A DNA stretch of 60,098 bases from Clostridiales bacterium (GCA_012838915.1 DUOI01000074.1:1-60098), one strand, 5' to 3'; shown: positions 16,215 through 24,020, counted from the stretch's first letter. Notes: generated by a model from the sequence alone, not told the origin. Program-made: numbers and translations.

Positions 16215-17990
16215 ATGGGTGTTATCCAAAAGCTGGACAGTAAAACTATAAATCAAATTGCAGCAGGAGAAGTTATAGAGCGGCCTTCCTCCATAGTCAA
16301 GGAATTAGTGGAGAATTCTATAGATGCCGATGCAACGGCTATAACTGTAGAAATAGAAAATGGAGGCATTACCCTGATTCGAGTTACTGACAATGGCGTA
16401 GGTATGCAAAGAGAAGATGCTGAAAGCTCATTTCAAAGACATGCAACAAGTAAAATTTTAAAGGCAGATGATTTGAATCACATCCAAACTCTTGGGTTTC
16501 GCGGAGAAGCTCTGGCCAGTATTGCAGCCGTTACACAAATTGAGATGCTGACAAGGCCGCGGGGAGAAATATCAGGCAGTCAAATCGTGAATCATGGCGG
16601 ACATATCATAAAAGTTTCAGAAGTCGGCTGCCCGGAAGGAACCACTGTTTTGGTTCGCAACTTGTTTTATAATACACCTGCCCGGTTGAAATTTCTAAAA
16701 TCCACCCGCAGTGAAACAGCTGCAGTAAGTGATTTATTGGCTAAACTAATACTGGCCAATCCTCAAATTTCCATTAAATACATCAGCAATGGTAAAACAA
16801 TTTACCATTCACCCGGAAACGATAGTCTTTTTAAAGCTATTATCAGTATTTACGGTAAAGACATCACAAATCAATTAATTTTGGTAGAAGCAAATCCTGG
16901 ACATAGTTTTTATGTTTCCGGGTATATTGGAAAACCGTCACTGAACATGGCTAATCGTAAACATCAATCATTTTTTGTTAACAAGCGTTATGTCAATTGT
17001 TCTTTTTTATCTCAATGCCTGGAGGAAGCACTAAAAGAACAAACCATGATCAACCGATTCCCATGGTGTGTCTTAAATATTAAACTGCCCGTTCAAGAGG
17101 TGGATGTCAATGTGCACCCGTCAAAGACAGACATCCGTTTTCGGACCCCTTTAAAAGTAAAACAATTACTGACAGCCATTATTAGGGATGCGGTAAAAAA
17201 CCAGCCTGATATTCCTCAATTATTCCCTGATTTAGGATATGAAAGAAAAGAACCCTCTGAAGTTGTCATAAATGAAGAAAAAAATATTGAGGTATTCTGC
17301 AAAACGGAGCAGGAAAAACCTAGCAGACAGGTATATATCCATAGGGAATCTCAGGAAGAAATTTTTCCATCTTCCGGTATGAATGGAGAAGAGAATGACA
17401 ATACTATAGATGCGTATGAGTTCACAAAACTAAATATTATAGGAAGTGCCTTCTCTACCTTTATTCTGGTGGAATCAGATAAACAATTGTATATAATAGA
17501 CCAGCATGCCGCCCATGAACGGCTGATATATGAACAGTATAAGGAATCCATAAAAAATCAGAAGGTACTCAGTCAGCAAATGCTGCCCCCTTATATATTG
17601 GAAGTAACCCATGATGAATTCATCGCCATTACAGACAACCTGGATATATTCCTGTCTGTTGGTTTTGAAATGGAACCATTCGGTGGCAAAACCTTTCTCA
17701 TCAGGGGACTACCGGTTGTGCTTAAGGAAGCTGATGTCCGCGAGATATTCAATGAGATATTGGCTCATACAAATAAAGCAAACAGGGAGCTTTTGCTACA
17801 GGAAGAAGATATAATAAAAATTTCCTGTAAGAAAGCCGTAAAGGCCAATGATAAACTGTCTCAACAGGAAATACGGGGCTTGTTAAAGGATTTGGAACAA
17901 AAAAGGATTCCTCTTACCTGTCCCCATGGAAGGCCTATAATGATTTCCATGAGTCGGTATGAGCTTGAGAAGCGATTCAAAAGGGTTTAA
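16215..17990 (+). CDS. mutL: DNA mismatch repair protein MutL
   Basis: A 591-residue GHKL ATPase that couples mismatch recognition to strand incision. The N-terminal ATPase motifs are visible: motif I in KELVENSIDADA, motif II DNGVGM, and motif III in TLGFRGEALASI. A variable linker (about 340-395) precedes the dimerisation domain. The C-terminal region contains DQHAAHERLIYEQY, which matches the metal-binding DQHAxxE(X)4E endonuclease motif found in MutL of bacteria lacking MutH, so this MutL is probably a latent nickase. Coupled to mutS, with miaA 16 bases downstream. Confidence 0.97.
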   Translation: MGVIQKLDSKTINQIAAGEVIERPSSIVKELVENSIDADATAITVEIENGGITLIRVTDNGVGMQREDAESSFQRHATSKILKADDLNHIQTLGFRGEALASIAAVTQIEMLTRPRGEISGSQIVNHGGHIIKVSEVGCPEGTTVLVRNLFYNTPARLKFLKSTRSETAAVSDLLAKLILANPQISIKYISNGKTIYHSPGNDSLFKAIISIYGKDITNQLILVEANPGHSFYVSGYIGKPSLNMANRKHQSFFVNKRYVNCSFLSQCLEEALKEQTMINRFPWCVLNIKLPVQEVDVNVHPSKTDIRFRTPLKVKQLLTAIIRDAVKNQPDIPQLFPDLGYERKEPSEVVINEEKNIEVFCKTEQEKPSRQVYIHRESQEEIFPSSGMNGEENDNTIDAYEFTKLNIIGSAFSTFILVESDKQLYIIDQHAAHERLIYEQYKESIKNQKVLSQQMLPPYILEVTHDEFIAITDNLDIFLSVGFEMEPFGGKTFLIRGLPVVLKEADVREIFNEILAHTNKANRELLLQEEDIIKISCKKAVKANDKLSQQEIRGLLKDLEQKRIPLTCPHGRPIMISMSRYELEKRFKRV

Positions 17991-18006
17991 CAGAAGGAGT
18001 CGTACC

Positions 18007-18957
18007 ATGAAAAAAATTCCTTTGATTGTTATTACGGGTCCGACTGCTTCAGGAAAAACCGATTTGGCGATCCAAACAGCAAAACGATTGAACGGAGAAA
18101 TCATATCTGCCGACTCAATGCAGATTTACCGATATATGAATATCGGCACAGCAAAGCCTACCATTGAAGAACGGCAGGGTATACCGCATCATATGATCGA
18201 CATAATAGATCCGGATGAAGAATACAATGTTGCTTTGTTTCAAAAGCATGCTAATGTTCTCATACGAGAAATAGCAGGGCGGGGGAGGCTGCCGATTCTT
18301 GCAGGTGGCTCGGGTTTATATGTTAATTCGATTATTTACCCTATGAATTTTACCGATGCAGTGGACGATCCAGCTTATCGCAGTAATTTGAAGAAAATAT
18401 TAGAGGAAAACGGAGTTATATATTTGCATAATTTGTTGAAACAGGTGGATCCGGACACAGCCTTCAAGCTTCATCCCAATGATACTCGCAGAATTATCCG
18501 GGCTTTGGAAGTATATCATTTAACAGGGAAGACCATGAAGGAGTATCGGCAGAATTATCGGGAGATGGAGCCCCAATATAACCTGCTCCTGTATGGATTG
18601 ACTATGGATCGACAAACACTGTACCGAAGGATTAATCAGAGAGTGGATAAAATGATCAACGCGGGATTGGTCCGGGAAGTAATCAGTTTATTGGACAGAG
18701 GTTATGGCAAAGATTTGGTTTCCATGCAGGGCCTGGGTTATAAAGAGATTGTTTCTTATTTAGAGGGTCTGGTTACCCTGGAAGAAGCCATTGAGATTCT
18801 CAAGCGAGATACCAGGAGATTTGCAAAACGTCAGTTAACATGGTTCAAAAGAGAAGACAGGATATTATGGCTGGATCGCTACGCTTTCGATGATCTCAGC
18901 GCTTTGGCTGAATGGATGGTTTTGGATGTTGAGAAGAAACTTCTTTCTAATTGGTAA
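18007..18957 (+). CDS. miaA: tRNA dimethylallyltransferase
   Basis: A 316-residue enzyme that transfers a dimethylallyl group to A37 of tRNAs, making the substrate for MiaB. The P-loop GPTASGKT is at residues 11-18, followed by the DSMQIYR substrate motif; the RGYGKDLVSMQGLGYKE motif and the C-terminal FAKRQLTWF are diagnostic. I use ATG 18007, which has AGAAGGAG eight bases upstream, not an in-frame start lying inside mutL. hfq follows, the same miaA-hfq order as in many bacteria. Confidence 0.96.
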   Translation: MKKIPLIVITGPTASGKTDLAIQTAKRLNGEIISADSMQIYRYMNIGTAKPTIEERQGIPHHMIDIIDPDEEYNVALFQKHANVLIREIAGRGRLPILAGGSGLYVNSIIYPMNFTDAVDDPAYRSNLKKILEENGVIYLHNLLKQVDPDTAFKLHPNDTRRIIRALEVYHLTGKTMKEYRQNYREMEPQYNLLLYGLTMDRQTLYRRINQRVDKMINAGLVREVISLLDRGYGKDLVSMQGLGYKEIVSYLEGLVTLEEAIEILKRDTRRFAKRQLTWFKREDRILWLDRYAFDDLSALAEWMVLDVEKKLLSNW

Positions 18958-19031
18958 CCATTGGTGTATAATGATAATAATTGCAGATACCTAAGAATGC
19001 TACTAGGAACAAGAAAGGGTGGTATGATAAA

Positions 19032-19283
19032 ATGGCTGGCAAAGGTACAATTGTTTTGCAGGATGCTTTTTTAAATCAAATACGAAAAGATTATATTCCG
19101 ATTACGATTCATCTGACTAACGGCTTCCAATTAAGGGGAATGTTAAAGGGATTTGACAATTTTGTTGTAATGTTGGACAGCGACGGCAAACAGATGATGA
19201 TTTATAAGCATGCAATATCAACCATTACTCCGGCCCGACCTGTTACATTCAGTTCCGGCTCTGATGCACAGGAAAATGTATAG
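19032..19283 (+). CDS. hfq: RNA chaperone Hfq
   Basis: An 83-residue Sm-like hexameric RNA chaperone. Sm1 spans roughly residues 8-50 and Sm2 contains YKHAIST (58-64), with the uracil-binding Lys59 and His60 and the conserved Gln10 present. The last 12 residues form a short flexible tail, as in other Firmicutes. ATG 19032 is chosen because AAAGGGTGG lies nine bases upstream and the N-terminus then matches the family ([15 protein letters not shown]). Its place directly after miaA is conserved widely. Confidence 0.96.
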   Translation: MAGKGTIVLQDAFLNQIRKDYIPITIHLTNGFQLRGMLKGFDNFVVMLDSDGKQMMIYKHAISTITPARPVTFSSGSDAQENV

Positions 19284-19313
19284 TTGATATAGAAGTTGTG
19301 TAAGTGCTATTAT
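19284..19313 (+). promoter_or_regulatory. Candidate promoter for the PLP-lyase gene
   Basis: TTGATA (19284-19289) and an extended -10, TGCTATTAT (hexamer TATTAT at 19308-19313), are 18 bases apart, starting directly after the hfq stop codon. It would give the downstream gene a leader of about 95 bases that contains a hairpin. Confidence 0.4.
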
Positions 19314-19350
19314 GCTATTAAGTGTATAATGGATGAAAAAAGTGATGTGG

Positions 19351-19377
19351 AGGGAACCATCCTTAGGTTGGTTCCCT
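19351..19377 (+). terminator. Hairpin between hfq and the PLP-lyase gene
   Basis: A 9-bp perfect stem (AGGGAACCA / TGGTTCCCT) with a 9-base loop. It has only a weak T-rich tail, so it may be an hfq terminator of modest strength or a leader structure. Confidence 0.5.
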
Positions 19378-19416
19378 TCTATGTGATAATATTTAAAACT
19401 TTCTGTGGGGTGTAAA

Positions 19417-20706
19417 ATGAACTATCAGAATCATTATTTGAATGAAGAAGGCATTCACCCGGGAGCGTTAAAGCTGATAAGTGAAGCTCATGAGGATGTT
19501 AAGCATTTATTCTATGAAATTGAAGAAAGAGCCCAATATCATCAATCAAGAATATTGAATATTTTTGCTAAACACAGAGTAAGCCAAAGGCATTTTACCG
19601 GCACAACCGGCTATGGATATGGAGACGATGGCAGAGATACCCTGGATTTGGTTTTCAAAGACTTATTTGAGTGTGAAGATGCCTTGGTACGCCCCCAGTG
19701 GGTTTCAGGGACTCATGTAATAAGCGACGGCCTTTTCGCCCTGCTTCGGCCGGGAGACACCATATTGTCCATTACCGGGGAACCCTATGATACTCTTCAT
19801 GATGTAATAGGTATTAAGAAGTGCGTATCCGGGTCTCTTAAAGAATGGAAAGTTAATTACAGGCAGATAGAGCTTACAAGTCAAGGCAGCATAAATCATA
19901 AAGAGATTGAAAAGGAATTAAAGGATTCATCCGTCAAAATCATCCTGATACAACGTTCAAAAGGTTACAGCACAAGAAGATCACTTACAACAAAGGAAAT
20001 TGGGGAGAGTATTGATTTTATAAAACAACTAAGAACGGATGTCTTTGTTCTTGTAGACAATTGTTATGGAGAATTTACCGAAGACAGGGAACCGAGCAGT
20101 ACAAAAGCTGATTTGGTTGTAGGTTCGTTAATCAAAAACCCAGGCGGCGGGCTCGCGCCTACCGGGGCTTATGCCGCGGGAACCAGGGAAGCTATCCGGC
20201 TGCTGTCATACAGACTGACTTCACCCGGCATTGGCAGGGAAGTTGGATCCAACCCGGCGGGATACCAATATTATTACCAAGGCTTGTTCATGGCTCCACA
20301 TATTGTAGCAGAAGCATTAAAGGGGGCAATATTATCAGCCGGAGTTTTTGACAGGCTAAAGTATGGTACTTTTCCTCACTGGTCGGAACGCCGATCTGAT
20401 ATTATTCAATCTATTGAGTTTAATTCTTCGGAGGAATTAATAGCTTATTGTCGGGCTATACAATCTGCTTCGCCTGTAGAGGGATATGTAGTTCCCTTTC
20501 CATGGGAAATGCCCGGATATGACCATCAGGTCATTATGGCTGCCGGAACCTTCGTACAGGGTTCTTCCATCGAACTCAGCGCAGATGCACCGATTAAAAA
20601 GCCCTATATCGCTTATATGCAGGGGGGTTTAACTTACGCACATGTAAAGATAGCCCTGATGAGAGTACTTACGGCTATGCAAAAAGAAGGATATATTCAG
20701 TTTTAA
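19417..20706 (+). CDS. PLP-dependent methionine gamma-lyase-family protein (YnbB-like)
   Basis: A 429-residue fold-type I PLP enzyme of the family annotated either as methionine gamma-lyase-like or as aluminium resistance protein. The N-terminal block with QRHFTGTTGYGYGDDGRD and the PLP-lysine segment GSLIKNPGGGLAPTGAY are characteristic. True substrate activity of the family is not established. ATG 19417 has GTGGGGTG a few bases upstream. In Bacillus a homologue (ynbB) also lies near hfq, so the neighbourhood supports the family call. Its stop codon lies in the loop of a strong terminator, ending the plus-strand gene run. Confidence 0.88.
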   Translation: MNYQNHYLNEEGIHPGALKLISEAHEDVKHLFYEIEERAQYHQSRILNIFAKHRVSQRHFTGTTGYGYGDDGRDTLDLVFKDLFECEDALVRPQWVSGTHVISDGLFALLRPGDTILSITGEPYDTLHDVIGIKKCVSGSLKEWKVNYRQIELTSQGSINHKEIEKELKDSSVKIILIQRSKGYSTRRSLTTKEIGESIDFIKQLRTDVFVLVDNCYGEFTEDREPSSTKADLVVGSLIKNPGGGLAPTGAYAAGTREAIRLLSYRLTSPGIGREVGSNPAGYQYYYQGLFMAPHIVAEALKGAILSAGVFDRLKYGTFPHWSERRSDIIQSIEFNSSEELIAYCRAIQSASPVEGYVVPFPWEMPGYDHQVIMAAGTFVQGSSIELSADAPIKKPYIAYMQGGLTYAHVKIALMRVLTAMQKEGYIQF

Positions 20707-20734
20707 TGCACTGGATATTTCCTTCTTTCTTTTT
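20684..20734 (+). terminator. Strong terminator overlapping the end of the PLP-lyase gene
   Basis: A 17-bp stem with one T-T mismatch and one G-U pair (20684-20700 with 20711-20727), loop TTTTAATGCA, and a T-rich tail to 20734. The TAA stop (20704-20706) lies in the loop, so the last codons form the 5' arm. Confidence 0.88.
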
Positions 20735-20775
20735 GCTTACATATCATGATTAAGAACCGGCTCATATTAAACTGA

Positions 20776-21396
20776 TTAATGAAACATTCTAATGACGCCG
20801 ATTACCTTTCCCAATATAGTAACATCTTTTACAATAATGGGTTCCATCGCTGAATTTTCTGGCTGTAGACGAATATGATCCACTTCCTTATAGAAAGTTT
20901 TCACTGTTGCTTCATCTCCAATGAGGGCAACGACCATATCACCATTTTGAGCAGTAGGTTTTTTTTCTATAATTACCAAATCCCCGTCCAGTATCCCTGC
21001 TTCAATCATGCTGTCACCCTTGACGGACAACATAAAGACGTCGTTCTGGGTATTGTGCAGGTATTGCGCGGGGATGGGGAAAGTATCTTCGATATTTTCC
21101 ACTGCCAGTATGGGTTGACCTGCTGTAACTCGGCCTACAATCGGAACATTAACCAATTCCTTTTTAAATACATATGTGGTATCATCTAAAATTTCAATCG
21201 CTCTTGGTTTAGTAGGATCTCGGCGAATTAGCCCTTTTTTCTCCAGTCTTTCCAAATAGCCGTGAACGGTGGAAGTTGATTTTAATCCTACTGCATCGCA
21301 GATTTCCCGCACAGATGGGGGATAGCCCCTGGTAAGGATTTCTTGTTTGAGAAAATCCAGTATTTTTCTTTGTTTTTCACTTAGGGCTTGTGCCAT
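20776..21396 (-). CDS. lexA: SOS repressor LexA
   Basis: A 206-residue repressor and self-cleaving serine peptidase. The N-terminal winged-helix domain covers residues 1-70 ([26 protein letters not shown] is the recognition region). Self-cleavage is expected at Ala92-Gly93. The catalytic dyad is Ser129 (KGDSM) and Lys166 (ATVK). ATG 21396 is chosen over the upstream start because GAGGTG lies before it and homologues start at MAQxLSEKQ-like residues. The promoter (-10 at 21452-21447) is overlapped by a LexA box, consistent with autorepression. It is divergent from a yneA-like inhibitor. Confidence 0.97.
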   Translation of the reverse strand: MAQALSEKQRKILDFLKQEILTRGYPPSVREICDAVGLKSTSTVHGYLERLEKKGLIRRDPTKPRAIEILDDTTYVFKKELVNVPIVGRVTAGQPILAVENIEDTFPIPAQYLHNTQNDVFMLSVKGDSMIEAGILDGDLVIIEKKPTAQNGDMVVALIGDEATVKTFYKEVDHIRLQPENSAMEPIIVKDVTILGKVIGVIRMFH

Positions 21397-21446
21397 GAAT
21401 TTACACCTCACAGTATTTAAGGTATGAATTACCATATCCTGATAGT

Positions 21447-21475
21447 ATTATAACACTATAAAATAGAAAAATCAA
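21447..21475 (-). promoter_or_regulatory. lexA promoter
   Basis: On the minus strand TTGATT (21475-21470) and an extended -10, TGTTATAAT (hexamer 21452-21447), are 17 bases apart, about 50 bases upstream of the lexA ATG. The -35 is overlapped by a LexA box. Confidence 0.75.
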
Positions 21476-21486
21476 ACAAATGTTCG
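21473..21486 (-). promoter_or_regulatory. LexA box on the lexA promoter
   Basis: On the minus strand CGAACATTTGTTTG matches the Bacillus-type consensus CGAACRNRYGTTYC at 12 of 14 positions. It covers the lexA -35 element. Confidence 0.75.
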
Positions 21487-21526
21487 GATTTTTCCTCAAG
21501 AGTACAATAAATTTTCCCAAAACATG

Positions 21527-21555
21527 TTGACATGGAACAAATGTTCTTGTACAAT
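21527..21555 (+). promoter_or_regulatory. Near-consensus sigma-A promoter of the yneA-like gene
   Basis: TTGACA (21527-21532, perfect) and TACAAT (21550-21555, one mismatch) with 17-base spacing. A LexA box fills the spacer, so a strong promoter is held shut until the SOS response. Confidence 0.88.
21534..21547 (+). promoter_or_regulatory. LexA box in the yneA promoter spacer
   Basis: Core GAACAAATGTTC is a full match to the inner 12 positions of the Gram-positive SOS box and lies between the -35 and -10 elements. Confidence 0.88.
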
Positions 21556-21561
21556 ATACTC

Positions 21562-21575
21562 AGAACACACGTTCG
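21562..21575 (+). promoter_or_regulatory. Second LexA box at the yneA transcription start
   Basis: Core GAACACACGTTC fits the consensus and lies about 7 bases after the -10 hexamer, where transcription should start. It is 28 bases from the spacer box. Confidence 0.85.
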
Positions 21576-21590
21576 GGGGAGGCTCTGCGT

Positions 21591-21902
21591 ATGACTATTC
21601 ATATCAAATCGAAAACTAGATTGACCATAGCTATAACGGTTTTTTTGTTAATTATTATATCAGTACTCTCATTTTTCCTGCAAAAAGGAAAAGCGCAGGT
21701 TGCACCTAGTTGCTATCTAAACTGGTGTGTTTCAAGCGGAGATACTCTATGGACAATAGCAAAAAACTCCCTGCCTAAAGGCAGAGATATCCGCGACTAT
21801 ATTATCGAAATCCGTGAATGGAACAAGCTAGACTCTTCCAGTATAGCAGAAGGACAGCTGCTGGAAATTCCCATTTATGAAATCAATGGTAATAGTAAAT
21901 GA
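21591..21902 (+). CDS. yneA: SOS-induced cell division suppressor, YneA-like (LysM protein)
   Basis: A 103-residue protein with one membrane segment (about 10-29) and an extracellular LysM domain (about 46-94, VSSGDTLWTIAK to GQLLEIPIYE). Length, architecture and divergence from lexA all match Bacillus subtilis YneA, which delays septation after DNA damage. GGGGGAGG lies eight bases before ATG 21591. Two LexA boxes sit on its promoter. Sequence identity to YneA cannot be judged here, but the SOS control is read directly from the DNA. Confidence 0.88.
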   Translation: MTIHIKSKTRLTIAITVFLLIIISVLSFFLQKGKAQVAPSCYLNWCVSSGDTLWTIAKNSLPKGRDIRDYIIEIREWNKLDSSSIAEGQLLEIPIYEINGNSK

Positions 21903-21911
21903 GCAAGCAGC

Positions 21912-22976
21912 TTAATCGTCCCGCAATTTTACAGCACGTGCTGCCATTCGTCTCTTATCGTCACTTATAGCGGCATAGTGTTTTCTGGTGGTGTTTACAT
22001 CCTTGTGTCCCAAGACATCTGCAACCAAATATATATCACCCGTTTCACGATAGAGAGTGGTGCCATAAGTACTGCGTAGTTTATGAGGGGATATTTTCTT
22101 TAATGGACTAATGATTCTTGCATATTTCTTTACTAGATTCTGAATGGCACGATGGCTTAAACGTCTCCGTTGTAATGATAGAAACAGTGAGTCCTCGTGG
22201 CCCGGTAAAGGTCTTATCTGCTTCCTTTCCTTAAGATAGCTCTCCAATGCTTCACGAACCTCATCTCCGAAATATAGAAATTCCTGGTTACCGCCTTTCC
22301 TGGTAACCTTAAAGCCGTTGTTATTGAAATCAAAGTCTGTTATATTCAATCCAACGCATTCACTGATTCGGATGCCGGTACCCAAAAACAATGTTAATAA
22401 GGCAAGATCTCTTTTTTTAGTATACTTGTGATATCTTTTTTGTGTATCAGTCAAGCCATCTCCATTTTCGACCAAATCAAGGAGTTTGGCTACTTCATCT
22501 ACATCTAACCGAATAATAGCCTTTTCATGTATCTTAGGTATATCCACCAATTCTGTTATATTCCGATCCAAATATCCCTTTTTGTAAAAGTGAGAAAAAC
22601 AGGAGCGAATAGCTGAGAGTTTTCGCGCTTTTCCGGATTCGTTATTTGAAATATCCCCACCTTGTTTATCAGAGGATCTGTTATATAATGTTATATACTC
22701 AAGAAACATTTCCAGATGAACGGCTTCTATCTTTCTTAGATCTTCAATTTTTAGATCTTGGGGTTTCTTACCACGAAACTCCATAACTCGTTCAGTGAGA
22801 TAGTTAAAAAAAAGCCGTAAATCATAGCCATAATTAATTCGGGTCAATATTGAAGTATGAGGCTCGATTCCGCGAAAATATTCGGCGCAAAACGGGGGAA
22901 GATCCCTTATAACCTTCCTTAGCTTTATAATATTCAATTTGTTTTGATGAATGCTATAAGGTTTTGGATTCTTCAT
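21912..22976 (-). CDS. Tyrosine recombinase (Xer/phage-integrase family)
   Basis: A 354-residue site-specific recombinase, longer than XerC/XerD (about 295-300). An N-terminal SAM-like DNA-binding domain (about 40-150) precedes the catalytic domain. Visible catalytic residues are Arg in GTGIRISE, Lys in TRKGGNQEF, the HKLR box, the later His in LGHKDVNTT and the nucleophile Tyr in RKHYAA. It ends 9 bases from the convergent yneA-like gene. There are no excisionase, phage genes or att-like duplications flanking a block, so it may be a resident chromosomal recombinase. A true xerD lies at 40606-41484. Confidence 0.88.
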   Translation of the reverse strand: MKNPKPYSIHQNKLNIIKLRKVIRDLPPFCAEYFRGIEPHTSILTRINYGYDLRLFFNYLTERVMEFRGKKPQDLKIEDLRKIEAVHLEMFLEYITLYNRSSDKQGGDISNNESGKARKLSAIRSCFSHFYKKGYLDRNITELVDIPKIHEKAIIRLDVDEVAKLLDLVENGDGLTDTQKRYHKYTKKRDLALLTLFLGTGIRISECVGLNITDFDFNNNGFKVTRKGGNQEFLYFGDEVREALESYLKERKQIRPLPGHEDSLFLSLQRRRLSHRAIQNLVKKYARIISPLKKISPHKLRSTYGTTLYRETGDIYLVADVLGHKDVNTTRKHYAAISDDKRRMAARAVKLRDD

Positions 22977-23007
22977 TTCAATATAATTCCTTTTTTGTAT
23001 CAGATAG

Positions 23008-23041
23008 TCGTATATATTGCAATTATTTATTCGTATATATT
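23008..23041. repeat. 11-bp direct repeat upstream of the recombinase gene
   Basis: TCGTATATATT occurs at 23008-23018 and again at 23031-23041, 23 bases apart from start to start (about two helical turns). The second copy touches the -10 of the probable recombinase promoter. The spacing suggests a protein-binding site, perhaps for the recombinase itself. Confidence 0.6.
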
Positions 23042-23068
23042 ATATCATAGTTCAAATTTATTGTACAA
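23039..23068 (-). promoter_or_regulatory. Candidate promoter of the tyrosine recombinase gene
   Basis: On the minus strand TTGTAC (23068-23063) and TATAAT (23044-23039) are 18 bases apart, and TGA precedes the -10 as an extended element. It lies about 60 bases upstream of the recombinase ATG. Confidence 0.6.
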
Positions 23069-23089
23069 AGCTGCCAATTATCCGATAGC

Positions 23090-23115
23090 ACAAGGTATAA
23101 AAAATTTCATATACT
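23090..23115 (+). promoter_or_regulatory. Possible sigma-K-type promoter before the small repeat protein
   Basis: AC (23090-23091), a 16-base spacer and CATATACT (23108-23115) fit the late mother-cell pattern AC-N16-CATAnnnT. The pattern has low information content, so this is only suggestive. Confidence 0.25.
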
Positions 23116-23180
23116 GCTAATAGGTTGCAAAAGGTAATTTGTATCCGCATATTGCCATTTTTATGAAAGGGGAAAGGGTT

Positions 23181-23369
23181 ATGAGCAGTGGAATCTTGGG
23201 AGGACTTCTTGGCGGCAAAGACGATGATAGCTTGCTGTTTTTCTTCCTACTACTTGTATTAATTTTCTGCAATTGCGGACTGTTCCGCAAAGATAATTCA
23301 GAGTTACTGTTTTTCTTCTTACTATTAATAATCCTGTTTAACGGCGAAGTCTGCAGGTTTGACAGCTAA
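23181..23369 (+). CDS. Small hydrophobic protein with an internal repeat
   Basis: A 62-residue protein that I do not recognise as a named family. After a Gly-rich start (SSGILGGLLGGK) come two similar units: DDSLLFFFLLLVLIFCNCGLF and NSELLFFFLLLIILFNGEVC, each an acidic/Ser cap followed by SLLFFFLLL or ELLFFFLLL and a Cys-containing end. ATG 23181 is chosen because GGGGAAAGGG lies upstream; the in-frame upstream codon has no such site. Similar tiny Gly/Cys-rich hydrophobic proteins occur in spores of Firmicutes, so a spore or membrane role is possible but unproved. Confidence 0.7.
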   Translation: MSSGILGGLLGGKDDDSLLFFFLLLVLIFCNCGLFRKDNSELLFFFLLLIILFNGEVCRFDS

Positions 23370-23426
23370 CCAAAAGTATCGCAACAGATTATTGTTACAC
23401 TCAAAAATTGAAGAAAACCTTTATTA

Positions 23427-23484
23427 GACAGGAACGGCTGACTGTAATATTAACAGAATAATACCGCTGTGTCCTGTCATTTTT
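23427..23484 (+). terminator. Possible terminator after the small repeat protein
   Basis: GACAGGA (23427-23433) and TCCTGTC (23472-23478) can form a 7-bp stem that runs into TTTTT (23480-23484). The 38-base loop is large, so confidence is low. Confidence 0.4.
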
Positions 23485-23552
23485 ATATATTGTCTATTCT
23501 GCGTAAAACTTGTATTATGCGCATAGTATATTATCTATATATTAATATCTTA

Positions 23553-24020
23553 TTATTTATCCCCCGGGTTAATCTGATTACCCGGGTTAATCTGATTAAT
23601 TGCTGCTCTGGCCAATACATCGCATCGATTATTTTTTTCATTATCACTATGACCTTTTACTTTGACCCATTCTATATGATGAATCTTTATCAATTCCAGT
23701 AAACGGTGCCACAAATCCTGGTTTTCTACTGGTTTTTTCCTGCTAGTAAGCCAATTATTGTTTTGCCATGTCTCCAACCAGCCTTGGCTAAATGCATTAT
23801 AAACGTAAGCACTATCGGTGTATATAATTACTTTACAAGGCTGCTTCAATGCTTCCAATGCCTTTATAGGAGCATACAATTCCATCCGGTTGTTGGTGGT
23901 ATCAGCCTCAGAACCTGATAATTCTTTCTCTGTATCCTTATAGATTAAGATTGCTGCCCAGCCGCCGGGTCCTGGATTCCCGCTGCAGGCACCGTCTGTG
24001 TATATTTCCACTGTTTTCAT
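23553..24020 (-). CDS. rnhA: Ribonuclease HI
   Basis: A 155-residue RNase H that degrades RNA in RNA-DNA hybrids. The four acidic catalytic residues are in place: Asp9 (YTDGACSGNPGPGG), Glu47 (NNRMELYA), Asp69 (IYTDSAYV) and Asp134 (RCDVLARAA), together with His124 in the flexible loop. The length and basic region (LTSRKKPVEN) match bacterial type HI enzymes. The last residues are a duplicated NQINPG made by a tandem 18-bp repeat in the DNA. Its ATG overlaps the end of proC by four bases, so translation is coupled to proC. Confidence 0.95.
   Translation of the reverse strand: MKTVEIYTDGACSGNPGPGGWAAILIYKDTEKELSGSEADTTNNRMELYAPIKALEALKQPCKVIIYTDSAYVYNAFSQGWLETWQNNNWLTSRKKPVENQDLWHRLLELIKIHHIEWVKVKGHSDNEKNNRCDVLARAAINQINPGNQINPGDK
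23563..23598. repeat. Tandem 18-bp duplication at the 3' end of rnhA
   Basis: CCCGGGTTAATCTGATTA is present twice without interruption (23563-23580 and 23581-23598). It is an in-frame duplication that adds six residues to the RNase H tail and does not touch the catalytic core. Confidence 0.9.

Noticed and set aside
21912-22976. Integrated element or prophage remnant around the tyrosine recombinase
   Set aside because: No other phage-like genes, no tRNA-end duplication, and neighbouring genes are core; tRNA-Trp about 2 kb away has no repeated 3' end that I can find.
23469-23702. 77-codon hydrophobic open frame on the plus strand
   Set aside because: Runs into rnhA from the opposite strand and through the AT-rich spacer; no ribosome-binding site.
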